This document shows positions 38,303 to 46,363 of a DNA stretch of 64,000 nt, one piece after another. Within the stretch, counting starts at the first letter, position 1. Each line of letters opens with the position of its first letter. The translations under genes and the position numbers were made by a program. Source of the DNA: NCEH01 sp043195195 (GTDB taxonomy: Bacteria > Pseudomonadota > Alphaproteobacteria > Rhizobiales > Xanthobacteraceae); the NCBI RefSeq assembly GCF_043195195.1, contig NZ_JBAFWT010000003.1, positions 230,830 to 294,829 of the forward strand. The letters are read 5' to 3'. The notes under the pieces are model-generated. The model saw nothing but the letters and a program-made list of their open reading frames with translations, was not told the origin of the DNA and did not search any database.

Positions 38303-38641
38303 GCGACGCCTTCGAAGACCAGGCGCGCGCCTTGGCACATAGCATCCCTGTCTGCGACCTCGGATCGACAGCCGGAATTCAGGCGATTGCCATTGGGCTG
38401 CGGGAAACGTGGCGGATGGCGACGGAAGCCGCCGATAAGAAGATCGCTATCCTTCAGCAGTGGTCGGAATCGGCAGAAGTATCCGCGGCACACATCAGAG
38501 GCAGAAGCAGAACGCGACCGGCTGCGGGACGCTCTGAAAGCCGCTCGCCCGTTTGTCGTCATCTCAGACCATCGGAACACGGACGGGGTTCTCAAGATGA
38601 TTGAGGCTGCCCTCTCCAGCACCACGGAGTCTCAGACATGA
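38299..38641 (+). pseudogene. Small phage gene broken by a single-base frameshift
   Basis: The first frame reads MSDAFEDQARALAHSIPVCD to EVSAAHI, then becomes Arg/Ser-rich. The +1 frame continues sensibly as EAEAERDRLRDALKAARPFVV to EAALSSTTESQT. The joint is near 38500-38503 (ATC-A-GAG), consistent with one inserted base. The restored product would be about 113 residues, with a coiled-coil end. Confidence 0.6.
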
Positions 38642-38982
38642 GCAGCGCGACGACGAGCGCGGCGGCCGATCATCCCCGCATCTGGCTACAGAACGCGGAA
38701 GATGCGAAAGCGGCCGGCGAAGGGCGGCTCTGGTGCGAAGACAAGGTTTGGCCTGTCGATGATAACGACAGAGAGCCAACCGAGTACGTCCGCGCCGATA
38801 TTGTCCAAGGTCTGGTAACGGAAGTGTCCGAGCTTCGCGAAATAGCGAAACGTCTATCCACAATCGGGGCTGGGTTTGCAGAATTTCATCTTAAGGAACA
38901 GGGGTTCGTTCCAGCCGGCATAAAGCGGTTGTTCCCCGAAATTGACGCAGCCCTCTCCTCCTCCCGTAAGCAGGGAGAGTGA
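38638..38982 (+). CDS. Phage protein with coiled segment
   Basis: 114 residues: HPRIWLQNAEDAKAAGEGRLWCEDKVWPVDD, then VTEVSELREIAKRLSTIG and AALSSSRKQGE. Start overlaps the previous stop. The front part resembles the TEYVRAD segments common in phage hypothetical proteins. Unknown. Confidence 0.55.
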   Translation: MSSATTSAAADHPRIWLQNAEDAKAAGEGRLWCEDKVWPVDDNDREPTEYVRADIVQGLVTEVSELREIAKRLSTIGAGFAEFHLKEQGFVPAGIKRLFPEIDAALSSSRKQGE

Positions 38983-38986
38983 GACC

Positions 38987-39496
38987 ATGAAAACACTCAC
39001 GTGCAATGGCTGTGCCTTTGACGGCGCCTGCGAGCGACAGAAAGACAAGCGCGCGGCACTTCGCGGCCTCGGCATCACGACCGTCAAGTTCATCTGCAAA
39101 GAGCGGCGGAACACCTTCTCTCCGGGCCAGCCGGTCATCTTCACGACCTACACCACCGACGATGACGGAGAATACCGGAGTGGTGTGATGGAGGTGAGTT
39201 ACCGGGGCCACTGCATCAAGCAAATCGGCCTGAAAGTGTTCGGATTCATCAAGCCGGGGTCGGAAGAAATCGGCGGCGAGGGCATTCCGTTCGAGGCGCA
39301 GAATGCAGGCTTCGTTAAGATGCCGATGCGCCGTGTGAAGGCAGACGACACTCGCCCTTCTGCCGACCCGTCCTATTGCGATCGATGTGGCGCGTATGCC
39401 GGCCTTGGCCAGTGCTTCAAGGGCCCTGAATGGCCGCACGGGAGGTGCGCCGCTGAGAACATGACGCGCGACGGAGCGGAGGTGCCTTCGTCATGA
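38987..39496 (+). CDS. Cysteine-rich phage protein
   Basis: 169 residues from MKTLTCNGCAFDGACERQKD; Cys pairs at both ends (CNGC...C...C and CDRCGAYAGLGQC) suggest zinc sites. A beta-rich centre (VIFTTYTTDDDGEY) lies between. Unknown. Confidence 0.6.
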   Translation: MKTLTCNGCAFDGACERQKDKRAALRGLGITTVKFICKERRNTFSPGQPVIFTTYTTDDDGEYRSGVMEVSYRGHCIKQIGLKVFGFIKPGSEEIGGEGIPFEAQNAGFVKMPMRRVKADDTRPSADPSYCDRCGAYAGLGQCFKGPEWPHGRCAAENMTRDGAEVPSS

Positions 39497-39966
39497 GCTC
39501 CCCCGCCGCAATCCAGGCCACCTATTCCGACCTCAAGATCGTCAAGGGGCGGAAGGTCGCGCAGATCATCTGCGAAATACCACTTGAACAGGCGGAAGCG
39601 TTCGTCGCCGCGTTCGGCATGCCATTGGGCGCGACGGAGACCTGGGTAGCGATTGCGCGGCTGGATCTGAACGCGCCGGCTTCCGCCCCGGTGGCAGAGA
39701 AGCCGTCCGACGCAGAGAAACCCCGCAAGCGGTGGGAAGACCTGCCGTTGCCGCAGCAGGCCGCCATACGGTGTGAGGAAGAGGCGTTCCGCAATTTCTT
39801 AGGCGAGAAATACGCCGTCTTCAACCACGCGAATAGCGCTGCTGAATACGTCCGCAAATACTGCGGCGTCAACTCCCGCGCCGACATCGGCGGCACCACA
39901 GATAGCGCCCGCGAATGGAAGCGTCTCGAAAGCTATTATCAATTCTGGCTGAGGAATGCCGCATGA
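39493..39966 (+). CDS. Phage recombination-region protein
   Basis: 157 residues. The C-terminal part FRNFLGEKYAVFNHANSAAEYVRKYCGVNSR..DIG is conserved-looking; the N-terminal domain SDLKIVKGRKVAQIICEIPLEQAEAFVAAFG looks like a small beta domain. Probably binds nucleic acid (inference). Coupled to both neighbours. Confidence 0.6.
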   Translation: MSSPAAIQATYSDLKIVKGRKVAQIICEIPLEQAEAFVAAFGMPLGATETWVAIARLDLNAPASAPVAEKPSDAEKPRKRWEDLPLPQQAAIRCEEEAFRNFLGEKYAVFNHANSAAEYVRKYCGVNSRADIGGTTDSAREWKRLESYYQFWLRNAA

Positions 39967-40373
39967 GCAACGACACCAACACCAATTCGCCGGCCAACAC
40001 GCTCCCCATCGGGGCCGGCGATAGGGAGGCTGGGTCTCCCCCAGGCCCGGCCTCCCGCACCCTTAGAGAGAGGGTGGCAACTGCGATCCGGCAGCAGGTC
40101 CGCGCGGATGCAGCACCGCCCCCGATCAACCACTACCTTTTCGGCATCGAAGAAGCCGCAGACGCCGCCATTGCAGAGGTAATGGCGTGGCAGCCTATCG
40201 AGACGGCGCCAAACTTCGAGGCGATCTTAGTTTGTTATGACGATGACAGCGTCACCCTCATCGAAGGAGATGACAACTTTTACGAATGGGGCGAATACAA
40301 AGGGCATACCGAAGGAGTTGTTTCGCCCACCCGCTGGATGCCCCTCCCCTCTCCTCCCAAAGGAGAGAAGTGA
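39963..40373 (+). CDS. DUF551-like phage protein
   Basis: 136 residues from MSNDTNTNSPANTLPIGAGD. C-terminal WQPIETAPNFEAILVCYDDD and PTRWMPLPSPPKGEK match the DUF551 pattern (WQ.IETAP..W.PLP). N-terminal half is disordered. Unknown function. Confidence 0.65.
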   Translation: MSNDTNTNSPANTLPIGAGDREAGSPPGPASRTLRERVATAIRQQVRADAAPPPINHYLFGIEEAADAAIAEVMAWQPIETAPNFEAILVCYDDDSVTLIEGDDNFYEWGEYKGHTEGVVSPTRWMPLPSPPKGEK

Positions 40374-41026
40374 TGGATAGGGCAATCCCTTTCAAGGCGC
40401 AGATGGTCAAGGCAATACTGCGCGAGATCGAATGTCCCGGCACGGGCAAGACACAAACACGGCCGGTCCTTCCCGCCGGAAATGTGCTGGAAGATATCGC
40501 CAGTGAAGCCGCCGAAGACCTTGAATTGCGGGGATGGTTCGGTTTTGCGAGGGAAGACATGCTTTGCGCAGCCAGGATCAACATCGGTGCTGGTGACCGC
40601 CTGTGGGTGCGCGAGGAGTGGAAGACCACAGCACTATACGACACGACGTCGCCGCGTGATCTGCCGCGTTCGGCTCCGATCCATTATATGTCTCACGATC
40701 GACTATGGCCCGTCGCGCAGTGTCGCGCCGGCATGTTCATGCCCCGCTGGGCTTCCCGCATCACTCTATACGCGACAGATGTTAGGGTGCAGAGGTTGCA
40801 GGACATCAGCGAGGAAGACGCTTGGGCCGAAGGCGTGCGGAACTGCGGCGAAGCGGACGGCGGCAGAAGCATCCCCGGAGAAGGCCGCGACCTTTTCAGA
40901 AGCCTCTGGAACACCATCAACGGTCCTGGCTCCTGGGACGATAACCCATGGGTCTGCGCAATCTCATTTATCCCGCGTCTCGGGAACATCGACGCCTTGC
41001 CGGCCACCCTTGAGGAGGCCGCATGA
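40373..41026 (+). CDS. ASCH/PUA-like phage protein
   Basis: 217 residues from MDRAIPFKAQMVKAILREIE. GTGKTQTRPVLPAG, GDRLWVREEWKTT, PRWASRITLYATDVRVQRLQDISEEDAWAEGV and FRSLWNTINGPGSWDDNPWV match the phage protein family often named morphogenetic protein, with an ASCH/PUA-like fold. It probably binds RNA or modified bases. Confidence 0.75.
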   Translation: MDRAIPFKAQMVKAILREIECPGTGKTQTRPVLPAGNVLEDIASEAAEDLELRGWFGFAREDMLCAARINIGAGDRLWVREEWKTTALYDTTSPRDLPRSAPIHYMSHDRLWPVAQCRAGMFMPRWASRITLYATDVRVQRLQDISEEDAWAEGVRNCGEADGGRSIPGEGRDLFRSLWNTINGPGSWDDNPWVCAISFIPRLGNIDALPATLEEAA

Positions 41027-41166
41027 CCTTTATCGACGCCATCTTGGCCAGCGCAGTCATTTATTCCTTCGGATGGCCATGCGGACTCGGCCGGCACATC
41101 GCTGAAATTGTCGATGCCTATGAGCAGCGCCGGGCCGAACTGCGCGCCGAACGGGAGGCAGCATAG
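41023..41166 (+). CDS. 47-residue protein
   Basis: MTFIDAILASAVIYSFGWPC then a basic helix EQRRAELRAERE. A hydrophobic N-terminal third may insert in the membrane. ATGA overlap upstream, and its stop abuts the next ATG. Unknown. Confidence 0.5.
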   Translation: MTFIDAILASAVIYSFGWPCGLGRHIAEIVDAYEQRRAELRAEREAA

Positions 41167-41601
41167 ATGGCCCGTGGGCACCGCACCAATCCGAGCGTCA
41201 ACAGGTATCTCGAAGACGAGGCGATGGATCACATTGATCACGCACTTGGACGCCCGGTTGACCCGATGGGCGATACGTATCGAAACCACTTTGTGGTGGG
41301 AGGTGTCGGCGCCAAAGCATTCGCGGCCTCTCCGTATTGGGAAGAGGTGCATCGCGGCGGGACCGAGATGTCTTCGTTTCGCGTCACCGACGCCGGACGC
41401 GCCGCGCTAGCCGCCTATCTCAAAACGCTTCCGCACCAGCACAAGAAATGGGAAGTATCCTTCGACGGCCACACCTGGATATCCGCCGCGCCTACCGCGG
41501 CGAAGGCCAAATATCAGGAATATCTAGAGGTATGCGATTGCTGCCCTGATTTGACATTCGGCGATTTCTGCCGCGGGACCCGTGTCCGGAGGGCCGCATA
41601 G
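41167..41601 (+). CDS. Phage protein, unknown
   Basis: 144 residues: RYLEDEAMDHIDHALGRPVDP, YRNHFVVGG, FRVTDAGRAALAAYLK, KWEVSFDGHTW, and CDCCPDLTFGDFCRG. The second part resembles a winged helix joined to a small WGL-like segment. Family not recognised. Confidence 0.55.
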   Translation: MARGHRTNPSVNRYLEDEAMDHIDHALGRPVDPMGDTYRNHFVVGGVGAKAFAASPYWEEVHRGGTEMSSFRVTDAGRAALAAYLKTLPHQHKKWEVSFDGHTWISAAPTAAKAKYQEYLEVCDCCPDLTFGDFCRGTRVRRAA

Positions 41602-41997
41602 ATGGCCCGCAGCACAGACGAGTGGATCGGCGCCAGCGCAGACAGCGCCATCCCGCCGCGTGTCCGTGTCCGTGTCTTCGAACGAGCCGGCGGCTGTTGC
41701 ACTGTCTGCACCCGGAAGCTTGGGCCGGCGGATGCATGGCAGGCGGATCACGTCGTGGCAATCATCAACGGAGGCGAGAACCGGGAGGCAAATCTCCGTC
41801 TCGTTTGCGACTGGTGTCACAAAGGTAAAACAAAGGCCGATGTTGCGGAGAAATCCCGCACCGCGCGAGTGCGCTCCAAGCATCTCGGGATCAAAAGACC
41901 GTCTCGATTTTCCGCGAGCAAAGACAGCAACGTCAAGAAGAAAATTGACGGAACTGTTGTGGATAGGCGCACGGGCGAACCGATCACGAGGCGATAA
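41602..41997 (+). CDS. HNH endonuclease
   Basis: 131 residues. RVFERAGGCCTVCTRKLGPADAWQADHVVAIINGGENREANLRLVCDWCHKGKT is a complete HNH with two Cys pairs (CTVC...CDWC), a DH and an N. C-terminal tail basic. Typical of phage packaging or homing nucleases; here in the right arm, far from terminase. Confidence 0.85.
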   Translation: MARSTDEWIGASADSAIPPRVRVRVFERAGGCCTVCTRKLGPADAWQADHVVAIINGGENREANLRLVCDWCHKGKTKADVAEKSRTARVRSKHLGIKRPSRFSASKDSNVKKKIDGTVVDRRTGEPITRR

Positions 41998-42356
41998 TGG
42001 GCTATAATACTGTCGCGGTCATTTACAACGACCATACACATGAAATCGGACGAAGTGGACACTTGGGCGAGCGGATAGCCGAGGCCATGATTTCCGCATC
42101 GGGCTCACGCTGTCAGACGCACGAGCGGCGTTTCGGCTCCGGATACATCGTTTCTCAGGCCCATGCCGACACATGGCAGATCACGGCCATCGGCCACAAC
42201 ATCGGGTATCGGCTGGGAGACCTTGGGAACCCACCGCCGCCGGACGCCCTGGAAATGGCCGCCTGGATGCTGCGAGAGCACGGATACAAGGTAACCAAGC
42301 CCAAGGTGAAGAAGGCCGCACGCAACGCACCAGACATCACGGAGCCGCCGCAATGA
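41997..42356 (+). CDS. Phage protein, unknown
   Basis: 119 residues: MGYNTVAVIYNDHTHEIGRSG, AEAMISASGS, ALEMAAWMLREHGYKVTKP and a basic tail. A conserved-looking N-terminus (YNTVAVIYND) is seen in phages. Unknown. Confidence 0.6.
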   Translation: MGYNTVAVIYNDHTHEIGRSGHLGERIAEAMISASGSRCQTHERRFGSGYIVSQAHADTWQITAIGHNIGYRLGDLGNPPPPDALEMAAWMLREHGYKVTKPKVKKAARNAPDITEPPQ

Positions 42357-42571
42357 ACCCTGTCAAAGCCTTCGCGCCGGTAAGGAGCACCACAAGGGGC
42401 GCCACGTTTATTTCGATGTGGGGCGTGTCATCGACGGCGACCGAGGCGCGAGAAAAAATCGGGCGTCATTGGAATAATGAAAACCCGCGTGCCGGCTGGG
42501 AGGTGGCGAAGAAGGAAGGCTACCGCATCCGCCGCGTACTGGTGACCCTGGATACTACGGAGACCGACTAG
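42353..42571 (+). CDS. Small phage protein
   Basis: 72 residues from MNPVKAFAPVRSTTRGATFI; STATEAREKIGRHWNNENPRAGWEVAKKEGYRIRRVLV looks like a small alpha-beta domain. ATGA overlap upstream. Unknown. Confidence 0.6.
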   Translation: MNPVKAFAPVRSTTRGATFISMWGVSSTATEAREKIGRHWNNENPRAGWEVAKKEGYRIRRVLVTLDTTETD

Positions 42572-42572
42572 C

Positions 42573-42941
42573 ATGGGCCACATAGAGAAATACAGCCCTA
42601 ATATCAGGTGGGGCAAGCAACGTGTTTCCATCACACTAATGGCGTGGGGATACAAAATTGAAAGAACCGTGAGCGTCGGCGGGAACTGTTGTGGGTTCGT
42701 TGTTATCGAGGCCGCAATTTGCACATTATCCGATGAACTCGACGGCGAGGTCACCCTCACAAACGATGCAGGCGATACACTCGACTGTAGCGATGATGAC
42801 AATCGCGGCGAGGATTGGGTTAAGCGCATGGTGGTGAGCGCCAGCATTATCGAATGGGAACCGCCAACGCTCAACGAAGTCAGGGCCATGAATGGTGCCG
42901 CGCCTCTGCCTGATGGCGAGCGGGCTTATGACCCAGGTTAG
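42573..42941 (+). CDS. DUF5406-like phage protein
   Basis: 122 residues: RVSITLMAWGYKIERTVSVGGNCCGFVVIEAA and CTLSDELDGEVTLTNDAGDTLDCSDDDNRGEDWVKRMVVSASIIEW. This resembles small proteins found in phages and plasmids with a VGGNC motif; DUF5406 is a tentative name. Confidence 0.5.
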   Translation: MGHIEKYSPNIRWGKQRVSITLMAWGYKIERTVSVGGNCCGFVVIEAAICTLSDELDGEVTLTNDAGDTLDCSDDDNRGEDWVKRMVVSASIIEWEPPTLNEVRAMNGAAPLPDGERAYDPG

Positions 42942-42994
42942 GCCGGCCACGACAGTATTCATTCTGACATTTTTCGACATCACGGAGACCGGCC

Positions 42995-44308
42995 ATGAAT
43001 GAGAATGCAGAGCGAGAGGCGTTCAGCCGGCTGATCACATCAGCCAAGATTCTGCTCCAGAACGCCGAGGGCTGCGCCGTTAACCATTATGGCGAGGACT
43101 ACTCCACTCACGGAGAGCCAGGATGGATTGCGGACTGCCGTGCCGACATCGTGCGCGCGGCGGACGTGATGCTGGCCAGCGCTGCCCTCTCGCCGCCTCC
43201 CGTGTGGAGAGAGGCAGAAGCGCTGCGGGATGCGGAGCGCCTTGCGAAGGCGATACACGCCAAATGCTACCCCGATAAAACTAAGTGGGCTCCGCTTTCC
43301 GGCAACCTACTTGGTCTGCTGTCTCAGATTGACAACATGGTCTCTGGTCTTTCGCGCGCTATCCCCGCTCATGTGGGGGAATGTCCGAAGACGTCAGATA
43401 TCCCGAGGAATATTCGTGATGAGGCAGCAGCATTTTATAGAGAAGCGGTATCCGATCTGAACCGCAGTTGCGACGACGGTACGGTGAAGCCGCTCGCATG
43501 GACGTGGCGTCAGATGATGCACGATAGCCAGGGAGGGTGGGAGGTTAAGACCGAGCGCAATCCTCCCGCCCAATGGGTACGGCCCGAAGATATTCGTGAG
43601 CTTGAGCCGCTCTATCGCCGCTCCGCCCTGGTCGAGCCCGCTCCCGCCCCTGCTGGCGTCAATCAGGACGACCCCGACGAAGCCTATGAACTAGGCAAGC
43701 GAGACGGGTACGAAGACGCGGCGCAAGAGATTGACCGCCTCACCGGAGGCGACGGAGAATATAGCTTCTCGTCCTTCCAAGGCGAAGGATGTTCGACCCC
43801 TGACGCGATGATCCAACGCATTGTTGATCGGTTCAGCGCTCTGGAGGAAGTCGAGAAGCTACACCTCGCACACGTGATGTCCCCTGATCTCGCCCCTGCG
43901 GGCGTCAATGCGGAAGCCACAGAAGTCCGCATCAAGGAGTTAGAGGCGGCATTAAGGTTCTACGCCGACGTGAGTAAGTACCCCGCGCCATTCACTGGTG
44001 GCATGGGCGCACTTTGGACCGATTGCGGCGAGGTTGCCCGCACCGCCCTCGGTCTGAGCGAGGGTCATTCCGCCCCTGCAGAATGTACCGCCATTAAATT
44101 ACGCATAACGGTTCTTGAGGCGGCTCTAGAGCGAAGCAGGATTGCTCTGGACGATTGGCTGAACACGTATGCCGAGGATTGCTGCGACCCGGCGCGGGTT
44201 GCTCAGGCGCATGAGCGGATTGGCGAGGTTGGTACGCTTGCCTACATCGCAGATGTCCAAGAACAAAACCGCGCCGCCCTTTCCGCTCTCAAACAGGGGG
44301 AGGGATAG
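42995..44308 (+). CDS. Large mosaic phage protein of unknown function
   Basis: 437 residues with several short blocks typical of phage hypothetical proteins: RADIVRAADVMLAS, LAWTWRQMMHDSQGGWEV..., WVRPEDIRELEPLYRRSAL, and LEAALRFYADVSKY...GEVARTALGL, followed by two coiled segments. Linkers EPAPAPAGVN and SPDLAPAGVN repeat a Pro/Ala/Gly pattern. It looks assembled from modules by recombination. Confidence 0.6.
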   Translation: MNENAEREAFSRLITSAKILLQNAEGCAVNHYGEDYSTHGEPGWIADCRADIVRAADVMLASAALSPPPVWREAEALRDAERLAKAIHAKCYPDKTKWAPLSGNLLGLLSQIDNMVSGLSRAIPAHVGECPKTSDIPRNIRDEAAAFYREAVSDLNRSCDDGTVKPLAWTWRQMMHDSQGGWEVKTERNPPAQWVRPEDIRELEPLYRRSALVEPAPAPAGVNQDDPDEAYELGKRDGYEDAAQEIDRLTGGDGEYSFSSFQGEGCSTPDAMIQRIVDRFSALEEVEKLHLAHVMSPDLAPAGVNAEATEVRIKELEAALRFYADVSKYPAPFTGGMGALWTDCGEVARTALGLSEGHSAPAECTAIKLRITVLEAALERSRIALDDWLNTYAEDCCDPARVAQAHERIGEVGTLAYIADVQEQNRAALSALKQGEG

Positions 44309-44311
44309 GAG

Positions 44312-44575
44312 GTGGAATGGCATTGGCGAAATTGTCGCTCGATTGGGTTGAAGCTCGATTTCTGGGTATGGCCTTGGGCTTTCGGTGCCTACCGTGAAGA
44401 AGACGTCTGGGGCGGCCAGCGTGGCTTTCACGTTGGCCCGTTTGGGATCGGAGTGGCTTATTCTATCGGCAATGCCTCCAGCTACGGGCTGGACCGCTTC
44501 ACAGCCCTTTCCGAGGTAGAAGCCGAGAAACGCGCGGATCGGTGGGAAACCGCCCCTCACAAAGGGGAGGAGTGA
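44312..44575 (+). CDS. Small phage protein
   Basis: 87 residues, GTG start in GGAGGTGG; Trp-rich (LDFWVWPWAFGAYREED). C-terminal TAPHKGEE and the 28 bp around the stop are an exact inverted copy of the end of the gene at 19628. Unknown. Confidence 0.6.
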   Translation: MEWHWRNCRSIGLKLDFWVWPWAFGAYREEDVWGGQRGFHVGPFGIGVAYSIGNASSYGLDRFTALSEVEAEKRADRWETAPHKGEE

Positions 44576-44577
44576 GT

Positions 44578-44880
44578 ATGGGCCGCAATAGCACGCCGAA
44601 GCTCGACGAGCGGCGTGAAGGGAAGCTCTACCGCTTCCGCCACCCCGACGAAACCCCAGTTCTTAGCGCCAATGACGGGCACATGATCGTCTACGAGATG
44701 GTCACGCAGTCTGGCACTCAGATTCTCGCGACCGCCTGGGCAGACGGGCTCCAAACGGTCATGGCGGAGATGTGGGAGAGCGGATACCGCAAGGGTCTGT
44801 CTGCTGGTTCTGAGGCCGCGAAGGAGGAAATCCGCCGCTCGCTTGGCGCATGCGCTGCTCTCAAGCAGGGAGGAGAGTGA
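44578..44880 (+). CDS. Small phage protein
   Basis: 100 residues from MGRNSTPKLDERREGKLYRF. The end AALKQGGE is one of the recurrent C-terminal linkers of this phage. The following hairpin-like junction carries the ribosome site of the next gene. Unknown. Confidence 0.55.
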   Translation: MGRNSTPKLDERREGKLYRFRHPDETPVLSANDGHMIVYEMVTQSGTQILATAWADGLQTVMAEMWESGYRKGLSAGSEAAKEEIRRSLGACAALKQGGE

Positions 44881-44883
44881 GAT

Positions 44884-45237
44884 ATGGGCCTTTTCGATAG
44901 CGTCTATGTTCCGTGCCAAAACTGCGGGAAATCAGTCGAATTCCAGAGCAAGCAGGGCGAATGCTACATGCAAAACTTCACCTGTGACGATGCCCCGACT
45001 GAAATTCTTATGGACATCGCCAACACCCCGCATTTCTGCCAGGCGTGCGGCACTTGGGTTGCCCTTATCGACCCGGCTTTCCCACCGGCGCCGCCGCCGC
45101 GGCCGAACCTAAAAGCTGCCGCGGTCAAGCCGCCTATGGTCTTTCAGTCGCACTCTCAGGGATTCCGGTGGTGGCCAGACGATCGCGCTTTTTCCTATGA
45201 CGATCTGGTGTCCCCTATTTCTAAGGGAGGAGAGTGA
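44884..45237 (+). CDS. Zinc-ribbon phage protein
   Basis: 117 residues: VPCQNCGKSVEFQSKQGECYM, HFCQACGTWVALID. Two Cys pairs likely bind zinc. A Pro-rich linker and C-terminal SPISKGGE follow. Unknown. Confidence 0.6.
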   Translation: MGLFDSVYVPCQNCGKSVEFQSKQGECYMQNFTCDDAPTEILMDIANTPHFCQACGTWVALIDPAFPPAPPPRPNLKAAAVKPPMVFQSHSQGFRWWPDDRAFSYDDLVSPISKGGE

Positions 45238-45238
45238 G

Positions 45239-45379
45239 ATGCGCGTCACTCCCAAGATGATCGCCGCGGCATGGGCCGCATGGCATTCACGCCACGGTGG
45301 GAAGCTCGGACCAGGGCCGGCATTCGTCGAGGAGATAGAGGCCGCGCTCGCATCTCTCAAGGAAGGACAGAAGCAATGA
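45239..45379 (+). CDS. 46-residue phage protein
   Basis: From MRVTPKMIAAAWAAWHSRHG; AFVEEIEAALASLKEG helix. This short WxxWHxRHG pattern is common in alphaproteobacterial phages. Overlaps the next gene by 4 nt. Confidence 0.5.
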   Translation: MRVTPKMIAAAWAAWHSRHGGKLGPGPAFVEEIEAALASLKEGQKQ

Positions 45380-45600
45380 CCGGCCAAGACATCCGTCCGC
45401 CGAACCCCGGCTCCGATCTTGCCCAGGCTATGGGGTGCACGTGCCCGGTGATCGACAACCATCATGGGCAGGGCTGGCATGGGCGGGCTGGGCTATTCGT
45501 CTACACGTCAGGCTGCCCTGTGCATGCGCCAGATCAGGTTGGGTTTTGGGATGCGGTGGACGCGGACGCTGATGCGCGCCGATCTGGTGAGGAGGGCTGA
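45376..45600 (+). CDS. Small Cys/His phage protein
   Basis: 74 residues from MTGQDIRPPNPGSDLAQAMG: CTCPVIDNHHGQGWHGRAGLFVYTSGCPVH has Cys/His spacing suited to a metal. Unknown function. Confidence 0.6.
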   Translation: MTGQDIRPPNPGSDLAQAMGCTCPVIDNHHGQGWHGRAGLFVYTSGCPVHAPDQVGFWDAVDADADARRSGEEG

Positions 45601-45604
45601 GGCA

Positions 45605-45817
45605 ATGCCTGAATCGTACCACGATTTGCTATGGCCGATGACATCTGTCGCTCCTACGGGGCGGCGCTGGCATCGTCGTCAGAAATGGACGGGCCGTATG
45701 GTTCTCCAGATCGAGATGGAAGGCACCAGGGTGCACCACCTCACTGGCAAGGTAGGAAAAACCGAGCAATGGTGGAGAGACGCCACCTATGCCGACCTCA
45801 TTCCGGCGGAGGGCTGA
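45605..45817 (+). CDS. Small phage protein
   Basis: 70 residues from MPESYHDLLWPMTSVAPTGR; basic (RRWHRRQKW). Preceded by the junction GGAGGGCTGAGGCAATG. Unknown. Confidence 0.5.
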   Translation: MPESYHDLLWPMTSVAPTGRRWHRRQKWTGRMVLQIEMEGTRVHHLTGKVGKTEQWWRDATYADLIPAEG

Positions 45818-45820
45818 GGC

Positions 45821-46096
45821 ATGTGCACGAGTATGTATTGCGCTTCCACAAACGACGAGTTCTCGTCAATCTCCGGTATTACGAGGTACGTCTCGTCAGA
45901 ATTTATCGTTTTGCACGAAGGCTACCTCGAAGACGGAGAGAGCATGGGTGCATTCATGGAGCGCAGCCAACGCGTTTGCTTGTGCCCGGTCAATCTTCCA
46001 GCATCATTTATCGGAAATAGGAAATGGAAAATTGTTGAAGACCGCGTTCCTGGTGATTGGCTGATTGTTCCAAAATACGGCACGGCGGAGGGTTGA
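45821..46096 (+). CDS. Small phage protein
   Basis: 91 residues from MCTSMYCASTNDEFSSIS; beta-rich, relatively AT-rich compared with neighbours, suggesting recent acquisition. Preceded by GGAGGGCTGAGGCATG. Unknown. Confidence 0.55.
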   Translation: MCTSMYCASTNDEFSSISGITRYVSSEFIVLHEGYLEDGESMGAFMERSQRVCLCPVNLPASFIGNRKWKIVEDRVPGDWLIVPKYGTAEG

Positions 46097-46099
46097 GGC

Positions 46100-46363
46100 A
46101 TGCCTATTGAGCGCATCACAGGCGTTTCCCTGCTCACAGACGATGGACGGCTGTGGAGCCTTCCAGCCCCGAACCGTCATCACAACCTATTTGCTCTTGC
46201 CGCGTTCCAGGGGCAGGACGCAGAGCCCTGCCGGACTGGGTTCGCCACAAGCCTGGGTCGTTTCGTCGAAAGATATGAGGCGTTTGGTATCGCTCAAAGT
46301 TGCGGGCAACTTCGTGACCCGAGAAGGCAGGCGATCGAACTATATTCAGAGGACGTGTGGTGA
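46100..46363 (+). CDS. Small phage protein upstream of xis
   Basis: 87 residues: RITGVSLLTDDGRLWSLPAPNRHHNLF... with HHNLF motif. Preceded by GGAGGGTTGAGGCATG and overlapping the excisionase start (TGATG). Unknown. Confidence 0.55.
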   Translation: MPIERITGVSLLTDDGRLWSLPAPNRHHNLFALAAFQGQDAEPCRTGFATSLGRFVERYEAFGIAQSCGQLRDPRRQAIELYSEDVW

